57,505 bases of DNA from Bacteroidales bacterium. GTDB lineage: Bacteria > Bacteroidota > Bacteroidia > Bacteroidales > UBA3663. The first letter of the stretch is position 1; each line of letters opens with the position of its first letter. The notes under the pieces are model-generated. The model was not told the origin of the DNA. It did not search any database and worked only from the letters and a program-made list of their open reading frames with translations. The DNA lies in assembly GCA_004557315.1 (NCBI GenBank), contig SFEH01000006.1:1-57505 (forward strand). The letters are read 5' to 3'. The position numbers and the translations under genes were made by a program. This document shows, in pieces, positions 24,071 through 34,451 of the stretch.

Positions 24071-24526
24071 ATGAAGTGGACAATCAAACAGGGAACAGAG
24101 ACTGACATTCAGGACATTGCACAGTTTCAGGTGGATATGGCAGCAGAATCGGAAGGAACGGTTCTGGATCTTGCCACAGTGGTCAAGGGCGTGACGCTCG
24201 CAGTAGCTGACGAAGCGAAAGGACGTTATGTACTTGCAGTGGCTGAGGATGGAAAGGTGGCTGGCAGCCTTATGCTCACACGCGAATGGAGCGACTGGCA
24301 CGCTGAGTGGTACTGGTGGATCCAGAGCGTGTATGTGCGACCGGAATACCGCCGACAAGGAGCTTACAGGGCAATGTACCAATACGTCCGCGAGCTCGCC
24401 AAGCAAAACGACATAGCCTGCCTCCGACTCTATGTGGATCGCGAGAATGAACGTGCACAGAAGACCTATCAGGCGCAAGGCATGCACGAAAGCCACTATC
24501 TGCTCTACGAAGAAGAATTTGTATGA
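24071..24526 (+). CDS. GNAT-family N-acetyltransferase
   Basis: 151 residues with the GNAT fold. Motif A is VYVRPEYRRQGAYRAMYQYV (the acetyl-CoA pyrophosphate loop, R/Q-x-x-G-x-A form). The preceding strand is GSLMLTREWSDW and the C-terminal motif is LRLYVDRENERAQKTYQAQG with the usual tyrosine. The substrate is unknown. The stop overlaps the start of the DUF6057 gene (ATGA), so the two are coupled. Confidence 0.92.
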   Translation: MKWTIKQGTETDIQDIAQFQVDMAAESEGTVLDLATVVKGVTLAVADEAKGRYVLAVAEDGKVAGSLMLTREWSDWHAEWYWWIQSVYVRPEYRRQGAYRAMYQYVRELAKQNDIACLRLYVDRENERAQKTYQAQGMHESHYLLYEEEFV

Positions 24527-26343
24527 AACATATACTGCGAAACATCCCTTTGACAGTAGGGTTGCTGCTGATGGCGGCAATCTTCCTGTTCTTCTTTCTT
24601 TGCTATCCCTATCACCTGCATTACTACGAGCAGATGCAGATGTTCCAGTTCTCACAGGACTATTTCCTTGAGACAATCTCTCTGCCAGGAGGCTTTGCCG
24701 ACTATTTTGGGCGATTCGTCACTCAGTTTTTCCACATCTCATGGGCAGGAGCGCTCATCATGACTCTGCTGTTTGGAGGCGTTTATGCTTCGGGGTGGAA
24801 AGCCATCGGACTGAAATGCGAAGGCAATGTGAGGCTTCTGGGCGCTATACTATTGCTGCTGCCTATGCGTTTCCTTTGGGTCAATGCCTGCGACGAGAAT
24901 GCCATGCCTGCACTATATGTGGCTCTGATCCTGTCGTTGCTGGCGACTTGGGGTTTGCGCGGGGCCGGCTCTCACCCACTGCGACACGTACTCACTCTCT
25001 TGCTCTATCCGCTGCTTTACTGGGTGGCAGGACCCTTGGCGATGCTATTCTCGCTGCTTATGGCTGCCCATGACGCACGTCGGGAGAATGGGGTTGGCCG
25101 CATCGTCTATCCTGTGGCTTGGCTGCTGCTCGCGGTCTTCACTCCTGCCATCGCTCATCATTGGGTCAACTGGCCATTGGAGAATCTGTTCTTGGGCTTG
25201 CATTATTTCCGCTTCACATACATCCAGTTGCCATACATCTGGGAGGCAGTGGCTAGCATTCTGCTTATCGACATAATATTCAACTACTTAAAGAACAGAA
25301 AGTCGATGATCGACGACCTTAATCCTTGGGTTGTCTCGGGCAGCATGATGGCATTGATGGTGGTGCTCTGCTGGTTTGGCATAAAGAAAGCCTATCGTCC
25401 GAACAATGAGGTTGCGATGAAATATGACGCAATGGTGCTGGAAGAGCGATGGGACGACATACTGGATGAAGCAAAGATGCGCACGCCAAAGCATCCTGCC
25501 TGCCTGCAATGCATCAATCTCGCCATGGCAATGACAGGACAAATGGGCGACTTGCTGTTCCGCTGCCCACAGCCAGGGACAGACGCCTTGCTGCCACAGT
25601 TCACCATCAACTTCTCACGACCGCTCACAGCCGGACAGATCTACTTCAATTTAGGATGGACCAATACGGCACAGCGCTTTATCTTCGAGGCACAAGAGTC
25701 GATTCCTGACTATCAGAAAAGCGCACGATGCTATAAGCTCCTTGCACAGACACATATCATCAGGGGCGATAAGGCCTTGGCACGCAAATATCTGAAGAAG
25801 CTGCAAAAGACACTCTTCTACGACGATTGGGCGGATGAGCAGATGGCTCTCCTCGCCGATCCTGACCCAAAGACTTTGGCTCACCATCCGCTTTACGGGC
25901 CAATGATGAGGGGCGAGGTGCGCGATGACTATTTCTTCAGCCCCGACATGCTCAACATGCTCGGCAACTACTGTACCACCACTCCTCACAATCGCGTTGC
26001 CACACAATATCTTTTAGCTTTGGCACTCGTGCAACGCAAACTTGAGACTTTCGTCAGCTGCTACAACCTCAGCCAATATCTCGAAGCCGAAAAGCGCGTT
26101 CCCCTCTATTTCCAGCAGGCATTGGCCCTCGACTGGCTGCTGAAGCACAACTCGCTCGATGGCTTACCATACACGATAGATCAGAGAATCGAGGAAGGGC
26201 TAACGCAGTTCATGGCCGACCGCAAGGCGCAACTCCCAGACGCTACGATGCAGAAGAAATACATCTTCACCTACTGGTATCATCACTTCTCGGGCGAAGA
26301 AGAGAAAGTTCCAGAGGAGGCAATCAGCGGTGCCGGACGTTAA
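24523..26343 (+). CDS. DUF6057-like multi-pass membrane protein
   Basis: 606 residues. The first 290 carry about eight to nine hydrophobic helices (LTVGLLLMAAIFLFFFLCYP, ALIMTLLFGGVYASGW, LLLALVASILLIDIIF-like segments). The second half is soluble and helical with a TPR-like character (ARCYKLLAQTHIIRGDKALA). It resembles the Bacteroidota family DUF6057, of unknown function. It overlaps the GNAT gene and is followed 43 bases later by a TolB-like lipoprotein, so the three probably form one operon. Confidence 0.8.
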   Translation: MKHILRNIPLTVGLLLMAAIFLFFFLCYPYHLHYYEQMQMFQFSQDYFLETISLPGGFADYFGRFVTQFFHISWAGALIMTLLFGGVYASGWKAIGLKCEGNVRLLGAILLLLPMRFLWVNACDENAMPALYVALILSLLATWGLRGAGSHPLRHVLTLLLYPLLYWVAGPLAMLFSLLMAAHDARRENGVGRIVYPVAWLLLAVFTPAIAHHWVNWPLENLFLGLHYFRFTYIQLPYIWEAVASILLIDIIFNYLKNRKSMIDDLNPWVVSGSMMALMVVLCWFGIKKAYRPNNEVAMKYDAMVLEERWDDILDEAKMRTPKHPACLQCINLAMAMTGQMGDLLFRCPQPGTDALLPQFTINFSRPLTAGQIYFNLGWTNTAQRFIFEAQESIPDYQKSARCYKLLAQTHIIRGDKALARKYLKKLQKTLFYDDWADEQMALLADPDPKTLAHHPLYGPMMRGEVRDDYFFSPDMLNMLGNYCTTTPHNRVATQYLLALALVQRKLETFVSCYNLSQYLEAEKRVPLYFQQALALDWLLKHNSLDGLPYTIDQRIEEGLTQFMADRKAQLPDATMQKKYIFTYWYHHFSGEEEKVPEEAISGAGR

Positions 26344-26386
26344 GTCAAAATAATATCAGCAACATTGACAAATAACGATTTTTGAT

Positions 26387-27868
26387 ATGAGACACCATAT
26401 ACATACTATATATATTGCGGCCGTTGCATTGTTTTCAGCTTGCGGAATGCAGAAGGTCACCGATGCAGAGATGGTCTATAGCAAGCCCGAAATCTATCCT
26501 GACTATGTCGGCGTGACAATACCAGCCAATATTGCTCCGCTCAATTTCACGATGCAGAATGACAGCGCACTGATGGTCGATGCCGTGTTTACAGGCACAA
26601 AAGGCGGTGAATTGCACGCACAGGGAGAGGCATCTACATCGATCGACCCCGACAAGTGGCAAGCTCTGCTGAAGCAGAATGTGGGCGGGAGTCTGTTCGT
26701 GCAGGTCAGTGCCAGATTTGCTGACGGATGGCGTACCTACACTCCTTTCGGCATTGACATCAGCACCGACAGCATTGACTATGGCATCACTTACCGACTC
26801 ATAGAGCCTGGTTATGAGGCATATACAAAGATGGGCATCTATGAGACCTGTCTGCAGGACAGCCGTGAGAGGGCAATCATTGAGAACACTCAAGTGAGGG
26901 GCTGTGTCAACTGCCACAGCTTCAATCAGGGCAATACGAGCTTCATGTCGCTGCATGTGAGAGGCGACCATGGTGCCACACTCATCCAGCTTCCAGGTCA
27001 TGAGCTCACGGCATTCGACACAAAGACCCCAGAGACTTTGGCAAGCTGCGTCTATCCTTACTGGCATCCATCAGGCAGGTTCATTGCCTATAGCACCAAC
27101 AACACTCGCCAGGGATTCCATGCAGGAGGAAAAAAGATCATCGAAGTGCTGGATCTTGCCAGCGACATGCAGGTCTATGACATCGAGCGCAACGTGCTGA
27201 TTGTACCTGAAGTACTGAAAGGCGACTCGGCTTACGAGACCTTCCCTTCCTTCTCACCCGATGGCAAATGGCTCTATTACTGTGTAGCACATCCGAAGGA
27301 ATACCCTTCGCAGGTCAAGGAGATGTACTACAATCTGTGCCGCATTGCCTTCGACGAAGCGACAGGCACATTCGGACAGAAGATTGACACATTGGTCAAC
27401 GCCGAGGCAATGAACAAGAGCGTTGCCTACCCTCGACCATCATACGACGGCCAATATCTCTGCTATTCGCTTGCCGACTACGGCTATTTCCACATCTGGC
27501 ATCAGGAGTCGGAGCTTTATCTACTTGATTTACCGACAGGAGAGAGCCTTCCAATGACATTAGCGAACAGCCAGGATGCCGAAAGCGTTCATTCTTGGAG
27601 CACCAATAGCCGATGGATAGTGTTTGCCTCACGTCGCGATGACGGGCAGTTCACGCGCCCTTACTTCTGCCATGTCTCGGCAGATGGAGAGGTGGCAAAG
27701 GCGTTCATGCTTCCACAGGAAAGCCCGAAGACATTCTATGACAACAGGTTCATGTCGTACAATATTCCAGAGTTCGTGACTTCGCCAGTTCAGATTGACG
27801 GCAAGAAAGCCGAGGAGCTGTTGCTCAAATCTGAACGCAAACCGATGCGGGCAAGACTGACAAAATGA
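26387..27868 (+). CDS. TolB/PD40-like lipoprotein with CxxCH motif
   Basis: 493 residues. A lipoprotein signal is seen (VALFSAC, Cys19). After an N-terminal beta-rich region comes RGCVNCHSFNQG (C173, C176, H177), a c-type haem-binding motif. The rest is a WD40/PD40-like propeller with repeats such as YPYWHPSGRFIAYS, FPSFSPDGKWLYYC, YPRPSYDGQYLCYS and SWSTNSRWIVFAS. Similar proteins lie beside DUF6057 genes in other Bacteroidota. The motif suggests a single covalently bound haem, but the haem has not been shown and the fold otherwise looks like a TolB-type binding propeller. Confidence 0.8.
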   Translation: MRHHIHTIYIAAVALFSACGMQKVTDAEMVYSKPEIYPDYVGVTIPANIAPLNFTMQNDSALMVDAVFTGTKGGELHAQGEASTSIDPDKWQALLKQNVGGSLFVQVSARFADGWRTYTPFGIDISTDSIDYGITYRLIEPGYEAYTKMGIYETCLQDSRERAIIENTQVRGCVNCHSFNQGNTSFMSLHVRGDHGATLIQLPGHELTAFDTKTPETLASCVYPYWHPSGRFIAYSTNNTRQGFHAGGKKIIEVLDLASDMQVYDIERNVLIVPEVLKGDSAYETFPSFSPDGKWLYYCVAHPKEYPSQVKEMYYNLCRIAFDEATGTFGQKIDTLVNAEAMNKSVAYPRPSYDGQYLCYSLADYGYFHIWHQESELYLLDLPTGESLPMTLANSQDAESVHSWSTNSRWIVFASRRDDGQFTRPYFCHVSADGEVAKAFMLPQESPKTFYDNRFMSYNIPEFVTSPVQIDGKKAEELLLKSERKPMRARLTK

Positions 27869-27972
27869 TAAAGATATTGTATTTGTATAGTATATTATTG
27901 CAATAATAGGAAAAAAGAGCAAAAAAAATAGCATTTTTAGCAAAAAAAATATCAAGATTAGAAAAGAATTTA

Positions 27973-27980
27973 TAAATTTG
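27973..27980 (+). promoter_or_regulatory. Likely -7 element of the utilisation locus
   Basis: TAAATTTG, about 90 bases before the first gene of the locus. The -33 region is A-rich with no TTTG, as might be expected if an activator is needed. The rest of the gap 27869-28073 is very AT-rich and holds a small palindrome TATTATTGCAATAATA (27890s-27900s). Confidence 0.45.
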
Positions 27981-28073
27981 CGCTCGATTAACAGTGTCAA
28001 AGCACTTATCAATTGAAAATTCAAAAAAGGTACATATATAAACATCATTTATCAACATTAACAAACTAATCTT

Positions 28074-29648
28074 ATGAAATTATCCAAAACCCTTCTGATG
28101 ATGGGGCTCTTTACTGCCGCATCTTGCAGTTTCTGGGCATGTGATGACGACGATGATTGGGGTAAGGTCGATGGCGCAGCGCCAGTGGTTAACCTTACAA
28201 CCGAGCATGTCAAGTCGGCTGTCGGCCGAACCTTCGCTATCACCGGAAACATCGAAGACAATGATGGCATTTCTACAATCAAGCTTTATTGTCCAGACCT
28301 TTACCTGAACAAGACCATTGACATCATTGACATCTATGATGAGCCAAAGAAGTCTTATTCATTGAACTACTCTTTCCCTATCTCAAAAGAAGAGAAAGGC
28401 GACAATTTCCAGCTTACAGTTACTGTAACTGACATCTGCGGTCAGGAAGTGAGCAAGACAGTTCTCCTGACAATGGACGGCGACTTTGAGCTCCCTTCAT
28501 TCACCTCTGCTCCAAGCGAAGAGGTAACAATCATCATGAAGTCGCGCACTTCTTACAACCTCAACATCACCGTTTCTGACGATCAGGGGCTCGACTACAT
28601 CACTGTCCAGATTCCTGGACACGAGGATCTGGGAGAGACGAAGACTATCCAGTGCAATGGTGGCAAGAAATTCGAATACAGCGAGAAGATACTCTTCCCA
28701 AATGTCGAGACAAGCTATCAGCTTCTCCTTAGCGTAGTAGATAAGGAAGGCAAGAAGACAGAGAAGAAGAGCAACATCGTCATCTCAAGCAAGGTGCCTG
28801 ACTATCCGAACCTCTGGCTTGCCGACGTAGCTACTTCAGCAGAGCTCAATGCCGACATCTTTGGCGTTCCTGAGTATGTTGGTCACGCTTACGATGCCGA
28901 CGGCAATCCAATCCCATTCACCTACGAGGCTCGCTACTACAACCAGAAGGCTGGCACAAAGGTTAAGTTCCTCGGCCAGAAGAACGACTTCAGCCCTGTA
29001 TGCTATGGCGTTGACGCAGCAGATACCAACCTCCTCAGCGATGACGAAGAGACAATGAAGGACATTGTCCTCAACGAGGCAGGTGTTTACTACAAGCTCA
29101 CATTCAACATCAAGAACTACGAGCTCCAGACAGAGACTTACCCTGTTTCTGAGGCTATTGCTGCATTCCGCACCGACCTTTACGGTCAGGATGCCTTCGA
29201 CGTTTGGGGCGATGGCGGCTCATGGCTTTATAAGTTCACACTCGGTTACCTCAGCGGAGGACCAGCCGACGTTATCAGTTTCGCACAGGATTCCAACAAC
29301 CCTAACCTCTTCTATCTTGAGGAGCCTCTGACATTCGATGCTGAGAACAATACAAGACACGACAGCGACAAGGACATCTACACAACCAACTTCATGATTC
29401 ACAACTTCCATCCTGGAGGCTGGTGGGATGTTGTCTGCTACAAGCCAAGCAAGAACGACGATCCTGAGTTCTGGCCTTGGTGGGGTAACAACTCACAGCT
29501 TACTACCGACGGATGGCATGAGTGGCCAGGCTACAGTGGCACTCCAAACGACTGGTGTAAGGTTCCTCTCGCACCAAGCCAGTTCGGTGACTATAAGCTT
29601 ATCTTCGATGCTCACCTCGAGCGCGCTAAGCTTGTTCCTGTTAAGTAA
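28074..29648 (+). CDS. Surface glycan-binding lipoprotein (SusE/SGBP-like)
   Basis: 524 residues. The lipoprotein signal ends FWAC and is followed by DDDDDW, the acidic run that directs Bacteroidota lipoproteins to the cell surface. Two or three Ig-like beta domains follow (about 35-135 starting APVVNLTTEHV, and 140-245). The C-terminal region is rich in Trp and aromatic residues (FHPGGWWDVVCYKPS, FWPWWGNNS, WHEWPGYSG), as in SusE/SusF-type starch- and glycan-binding domains. It probably captures the polysaccharide and hands it to SusD/SusC. It is encoded before SusC, while binding lipoproteins usually follow SusD. Confidence 0.82.
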   Translation: MKLSKTLLMMGLFTAASCSFWACDDDDDWGKVDGAAPVVNLTTEHVKSAVGRTFAITGNIEDNDGISTIKLYCPDLYLNKTIDIIDIYDEPKKSYSLNYSFPISKEEKGDNFQLTVTVTDICGQEVSKTVLLTMDGDFELPSFTSAPSEEVTIIMKSRTSYNLNITVSDDQGLDYITVQIPGHEDLGETKTIQCNGGKKFEYSEKILFPNVETSYQLLLSVVDKEGKKTEKKSNIVISSKVPDYPNLWLADVATSAELNADIFGVPEYVGHAYDADGNPIPFTYEARYYNQKAGTKVKFLGQKNDFSPVCYGVDAADTNLLSDDEETMKDIVLNEAGVYYKLTFNIKNYELQTETYPVSEAIAAFRTDLYGQDAFDVWGDGGSWLYKFTLGYLSGGPADVISFAQDSNNPNLFYLEEPLTFDAENNTRHDSDKDIYTTNFMIHNFHPGGWWDVVCYKPSKNDDPEFWPWWGNNSQLTTDGWHEWPGYSGTPNDWCKVPLAPSQFGDYKLIFDAHLERAKLVPVK

Positions 29649-29671
29649 ACCATCAAACAGAAAACACAGTT

Positions 29672-32600
29672 ATGAAAAAATATTTGTTAATGCTCTGTCT
29701 GGCACTCATCAGCGTAGTGGCTTACGGACAGAGAACTGTTACCGGTACGGTCGTTGACAACTTCGACGAGCCAGTGACAGGTTGTAATGTAGTGGTAAAG
29801 GGTACTACTCGCGGTGTCACTACCGACATCGACGGCAACTACTCTATCAGCGTTTCGCCTAACGAAGTGCTTGTATTCTCATTCATCGGCTATACTTCTC
29901 AGGAGCATACCGTAGGAAACAAGGCAACTATCAACGTGCGTCTTGAAGAAGACAACCAGATGCTCGACGACGTCGTAGTCGTAGGTTACGGTGTAGTAAA
30001 GAAGTCTGACCTTACATCTTCAATCTCTACCATCAAGGGTTCGGAGATCGTTAAGAGCGTGACAGGCAATGCAATGAACGCCCTTCAGGGTAAGGTCAAT
30101 GGTGTGCAGGTTGCTTCGGCTGGTTCGCCTGGTGCTGCTCCAAAGATCCTCGTTCGTGGTGTCACTACCGTCAATGGTTCTGACCCTCTCTACGTTGTCG
30201 ATGGTATGCCAATCTCGGGCAACATCAACTTCCTCAACAACAACGATATCGAGTCGATGGAAGTGCTCAAGGATGCTTCGGCTGCCGCTATCTACGGTAC
30301 TCGTGGTTCGAATGGTGTCATCCTGATCACTACCAAGAAGGGTAAGGCAGGTACAGCCAAGTTCAACTTCTCTGCTTCTGTAGGTCTCCAGACAATCGAG
30401 GATCCAAAGATGGCAAATGCTGAAGAGTATGAGAAGGTCTATAAGGCTCGCTACACCAACGATGGACGTGAGTCAGGATTCGTGTCAAGCACACACGACA
30501 CTGACTGGTGGAATGAGGTTGTCAACAAGACTGCCCTCGTACACAACTACCAGCTCTCGGCCAACGGAGGCAATGACAAGTTCCTCTACAACATCTCTGG
30601 TGGCTACTTCCGTCAGGAGTCACAGTATGACTATGGCTATTATGACAAGATCAATATCCGCATCAACACCGAATACACATTCAACAAGTATGTGAAGATG
30701 GGTCTTGACATTGCTCCAAAGCTTGAGTCTTGGGACAATACTCCTAACCAGATGAGCGGTGCAATGAGCATGGATCCTACGACTCCAGTCTTCAAGGACA
30801 AGGAGCTCTGGGGCGACAACATGTACAGCAACTATGAGCGTTCACACAACAACGAGTGCTGGAACCCAGTGGCTGCTGTGGCTCGTGCCAACGACCACGC
30901 TCGCAACTATGGTGTGATTGTCAATCCTTATCTCCAAATCCAGCCTATCAAGCAGTTGACTCTCCGCACTCAGTTCAGTGCCAATGCACGTTTTGAGCGC
31001 AGCGACTCATTTACGCCTCAATACACTATCGACTCTGCTCACGAGTTCAACGAGTTCTCGGACGTGAGCCGCACAATGAACGAGTGGTTCGACTACAACT
31101 GGACCAACACAGCTACCTACATCGACACATTTGCCGATGTTCACAACGTGACTCTCATGGCAGGTTTCACAATGGAGCGCTACTCAAACTTCTGGGTTAA
31201 CGGCTATCGTGAGAACACTCCTAACGACTCTAAGCCTCTCCAGCAGGTAAGTGCAGGTCAGCAGAACCAGCAGTCAAGCGGTAACACATCTTACAACTCG
31301 CTCGTTTCATGGCTCGGTCGTTTGATGTACAACTACGACAACCGCTACTATCTCACAGCTACAATCCGTACCGATGGTTCAAGCCGCTTCCCTGATGGCT
31401 CAAAGTATGCTACCTTCCCTTCTGCATCTGCAGCTTGGAACTTCAGCCGCGAGGCATTCATCAAGGACCACATCGACTGGCTCGACAATGGTAAGCTCCG
31501 TTTCGGTTGGGGTCGCGTGGGTAACCAGCAGATCTCAAACAGCGCTACTATGACGCTCATGGGTGCTGCTGACTATGTATTGAATGGCGACCGCGTGCTC
31601 GGTACAACAGTTTCGAGCGTAGGTAACACTTCGCTCAAGTGGGAGACTGTAGAAGACTTCAACATCGGACTTGACCTCTCGTTCCTCAACAGCCGACTCG
31701 ACGTTACAGCCGACATCTTCAAGAAGACCTCACACGACATGCTCTATGAGCGCGATAACCTCCTCGTATTGGGTTATCCATCATGGAACTCACGCATCTG
31801 GATGAACATCGGTTCAATGGAGGCTAAGGGTTGGGAATTTTCGGCTAACTGGCACGATGCCGTTGGCGACTTCACATATAGCGCAGGTGTCAACCTCTCA
31901 AGCGTTGCCAACAAGGCCAAGAAGTTCGCAGGCGATGGCGGTTATGTCTATACTGGTTCAAACCTCGGTGTTGACGGATCAATCATCCGCAACGAGGAAG
32001 GCGCACGCATCTCTCGCTTTTACGGCTATCAGACCGACGGTATCTTCCAGAACTGGGAAGAAGTTTATGCCCACACCGACGAGTTCGGTAACCGCATCCA
32101 GCCTTCTGCTCAGCCTGGTGACATCCGTTTCGTCGATCGCAACAAGGATGGCAAGCTCAATGAGGATGACCGCACATACATAGGTGACCCATATCCAGCA
32201 TTGATGATGGGTATCAACCTCTCACTCGGCTGGAAGAACTGGGATCTTGCCATGAACCTCTACGGCACATTCGGCAACGACATCTTCAACCTCAACAAGC
32301 AGCGTTACAGCGGTCTTGGCGGACAGAACGTCTTTGCAGGCAGCTACGACAAGGCATGGAACGGTGAGGGCTCAACCAACGAGATTCCACGTCTCTCAGT
32401 GAGCGACACTAACCTCAACTACCAGCGCGTCAGCGACTTCTTCGTAGAAGATGGCTCATACATGCGTTGCAAGAACCTCCAGATTGGCTACACATTGCCA
32501 AAGCAGGGATTCTTCAAGGATCACAACCTCCGTGTCTATCTCTCTGCACAGAACCTCTTCACTATCACCAACTACAGTGGTATGGACCCAGAGCGTCCTG

Positions 32601-32692
32601 CATACGACGGTAGCGTAATCGAAACCGGCATCGACCGCACAGCTTACCCTTCACCTCGTACCTTCCTCTTCGGTCTTGACTTCAACTTCTAA
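29672..32692 (+). CDS. SusC/RagA-type TonB-dependent outer-membrane transporter
   Basis: 1006 residues. A signal peptide (MKKYLLMLCLALISVVAYG) is followed by a carboxypeptidase-like domain (VTGTVVDNFDEPVTGCNVVV), the TonB-box-like segment DDVVVVGYG, the plug (LQGKVNGVQVASAGSPG, NGSDPLYVVDGMPISG) and a 22-strand barrel ending PRTFLFGLDFNF with a terminal Phe. It imports oligosaccharides released at the surface, powered by TonB. It sits 23 bases after the binding lipoprotein and directly before SusD, with which it forms a lidded transporter. Confidence 0.97.
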   Translation: MKKYLLMLCLALISVVAYGQRTVTGTVVDNFDEPVTGCNVVVKGTTRGVTTDIDGNYSISVSPNEVLVFSFIGYTSQEHTVGNKATINVRLEEDNQMLDDVVVVGYGVVKKSDLTSSISTIKGSEIVKSVTGNAMNALQGKVNGVQVASAGSPGAAPKILVRGVTTVNGSDPLYVVDGMPISGNINFLNNNDIESMEVLKDASAAAIYGTRGSNGVILITTKKGKAGTAKFNFSASVGLQTIEDPKMANAEEYEKVYKARYTNDGRESGFVSSTHDTDWWNEVVNKTALVHNYQLSANGGNDKFLYNISGGYFRQESQYDYGYYDKINIRINTEYTFNKYVKMGLDIAPKLESWDNTPNQMSGAMSMDPTTPVFKDKELWGDNMYSNYERSHNNECWNPVAAVARANDHARNYGVIVNPYLQIQPIKQLTLRTQFSANARFERSDSFTPQYTIDSAHEFNEFSDVSRTMNEWFDYNWTNTATYIDTFADVHNVTLMAGFTMERYSNFWVNGYRENTPNDSKPLQQVSAGQQNQQSSGNTSYNSLVSWLGRLMYNYDNRYYLTATIRTDGSSRFPDGSKYATFPSASAAWNFSREAFIKDHIDWLDNGKLRFGWGRVGNQQISNSATMTLMGAADYVLNGDRVLGTTVSSVGNTSLKWETVEDFNIGLDLSFLNSRLDVTADIFKKTSHDMLYERDNLLVLGYPSWNSRIWMNIGSMEAKGWEFSANWHDAVGDFTYSAGVNLSSVANKAKKFAGDGGYVYTGSNLGVDGSIIRNEEGARISRFYGYQTDGIFQNWEEVYAHTDEFGNRIQPSAQPGDIRFVDRNKDGKLNEDDRTYIGDPYPALMMGINLSLGWKNWDLAMNLYGTFGNDIFNLNKQRYSGLGGQNVFAGSYDKAWNGEGSTNEIPRLSVSDTNLNYQRVSDFFVEDGSYMRCKNLQIGYTLPKQGFFKDHNLRVYLSAQNLFTITNYSGMDPERPAYDGSVIETGIDRTAYPSPRTFLFGLDFNF

Positions 32693-32709
32693 GCATCATC
32701 TTGTATAAT

Positions 32710-34359
32710 ATGAAAAAGACAATATTATATCTCGCGTCCCTCTTTGCCGTTGCAGGTGGTACCATTGCATGCGATGACTTCCTCAACGAGCCAGTGAACG
32801 GACAGCAGTCGCTCGACTCATACTTCGTAACCGAGGACGAGGCTGCATCTTATCTTAACGGCTGTTACAACGCCCTCACATTCTATGGCTGGTGGCAGGT
32901 TCAGAACTTCTGGATCATGACCGACATGTGCTCAGACGATATGTGGATGGGTAATCTTGCTCAGAGTCAAAGCGATTACATCTCTTTGGCTCACTATCAG
33001 GGTGTCGGTCAGAGCAACGGCCCTCTCAACAACTACTGGATGCACCGCTATAAGGGCATTCTCTCTTGCAACGTAGCTATCAACCGCATCCCTAATGCAC
33101 ATTTCCAGGATCAGTCAAAGCAGCAGCGTTTCATCGGTGAGGCAAAGTTCCTCCGTGCATACTACTATTTTGAACTCGTCAAGAACTTTGGTGGCGTGCC
33201 TATCGTCGATGACTTCAAGATGCCAGACGAAGTAGCAGGCATCGAACGTGCTTCGGCAGAAGAAGTGTGGGCTCTCGTCGAGAAGGACTTCAAGGAGGCT
33301 GCAGAGGTGCTCCCTGTATCTTACAGCTCTGAGGTGGGTCGCGCTACCAAGTATGCGGCTCTCTCATTCCTTGGCAAGGCTCTCGTTTACCAGGGCAAGT
33401 GGGAAGAGGCTGCAAAGGTGCTCAATGAGGTAATCAACTCTGGCACATACGCATTGATGGAAGACTTCGGTGATGTATGGAGCGTTGACACTAATAATAA
33501 TAAGGAGTCAATCTTCGAGATGCAGACCAAGTTCGACGAGACTTATGCTCTCGGCAATGCGCTCTCTGTGGTCAGCGCCAACCGTACTGAGGTCAACGAC
33601 GGCTGGGCTTGGGGTCTGCCTACAAGCGACCTTGAGAAGGCATTCATCGATGAAGGCGACTACGAGCGTCTGAAGTGGACCATCATCAAGAATGGCGCTA
33701 CTGAGATTGCTGGTGAGCCAGACTTCGATGAGCTCGTTGCCAAGCAGTATGAGGCACAGAGCTCTCAGCACAAGGACATGGTCGAGGGAACTTACTACAT
33801 TTCTCCTGACGTTCACAAGTCTGCCCGTGTCAGCCGCAAGCTCTATATCCCATTCAAGAAGCGTCCAAGCAAGTGGAGCCAGGACTTCATTCCTCTCAAC
33901 ATCCGTCTGCTCCGCTATGCCGATGTCCTCCTTCTCGCTGCTGAGGCAGAAGCAGAACTTGGCAAGAGCGCAGAGGCTTGCAACCACCTCAACCAGGTGC
34001 GCGAGCGCGTTCACCGCGAAGCTGTCAACCTTTCTGGCAACATGCTGAAGCAGGCAATCCGCACAGAGCGTCGTCTTGAGCTGGCTCTTGAGTACAACCG
34101 CCTCTACGACATCCGTCGTTGGGAGAGTCTTGAGCATCCAGGCCATAAGGTAATTGCCGACATTCTCGGTCCTTCAGGTTCATTTGTAGTTCGCAACACT
34201 AACCCTGCAACTGCCGATCCTTACGAGTATGCAGCAACCAAGGAGCCAAGCGACAAGGGCAAGGGCTTTGACGAATCACGTGACCTTGTGTTCCCTATTC
34301 CTCTATACGAGATCGAGCACTCTAACGGCACTATCGTCCAGAATCCAGGGTGGAACTAA
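32710..34359 (+). CDS. SusD/RagB family nutrient-binding lipoprotein
   Basis: About 549 residues. The lipobox is GGTIAC followed by DDFLNEP. SusD hallmarks include RFIGEAKFLRAYYYFELVKN with FGGVPIV, VEKDFKEAAEVLP and the C-terminal LLRYADVLLLAAEAEAELG then VRERVH and ERRLELALEYNRLYDIRRW. It binds glycan as the lid of the SusC channel. I start at the ATG at 32710 (MKKTILYLASLF) because the earlier TTG gives a poorer signal peptide. A strong hairpin follows the stop. Confidence 0.97.
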   Translation: MKKTILYLASLFAVAGGTIACDDFLNEPVNGQQSLDSYFVTEDEAASYLNGCYNALTFYGWWQVQNFWIMTDMCSDDMWMGNLAQSQSDYISLAHYQGVGQSNGPLNNYWMHRYKGILSCNVAINRIPNAHFQDQSKQQRFIGEAKFLRAYYYFELVKNFGGVPIVDDFKMPDEVAGIERASAEEVWALVEKDFKEAAEVLPVSYSSEVGRATKYAALSFLGKALVYQGKWEEAAKVLNEVINSGTYALMEDFGDVWSVDTNNNKESIFEMQTKFDETYALGNALSVVSANRTEVNDGWAWGLPTSDLEKAFIDEGDYERLKWTIIKNGATEIAGEPDFDELVAKQYEAQSSQHKDMVEGTYYISPDVHKSARVSRKLYIPFKKRPSKWSQDFIPLNIRLLRYADVLLLAAEAEAELGKSAEACNHLNQVRERVHREAVNLSGNMLKQAIRTERRLELALEYNRLYDIRRWESLEHPGHKVIADILGPSGSFVVRNTNPATADPYEYAATKEPSDKGKGFDESRDLVFPIPLYEIEHSNGTIVQNPGWN

Positions 34360-34374
34360 TCTGATGACATAATA

Positions 34375-34408
34375 ATGAGCCAGAAGGAGGATTATCTTTC
34401 TGGCTCAT
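34375..34408 (+). terminator. Hairpin after susD-like gene
   Basis: A perfect 11-bp stem ATGAGCCAGAA (34375-34385) with TTCTGGCTCAT (34398-34408) and a 12-base loop. Only a short T run follows, so it may attenuate transcription or stabilise the 3' end more than stop transcription. No new promoter is visible before the GH30 gene. Confidence 0.6.
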
Positions 34409-34451
34409 TTGCTTAATCTATCTCCTATCTTCTTTTTTTCAATCAAATACG

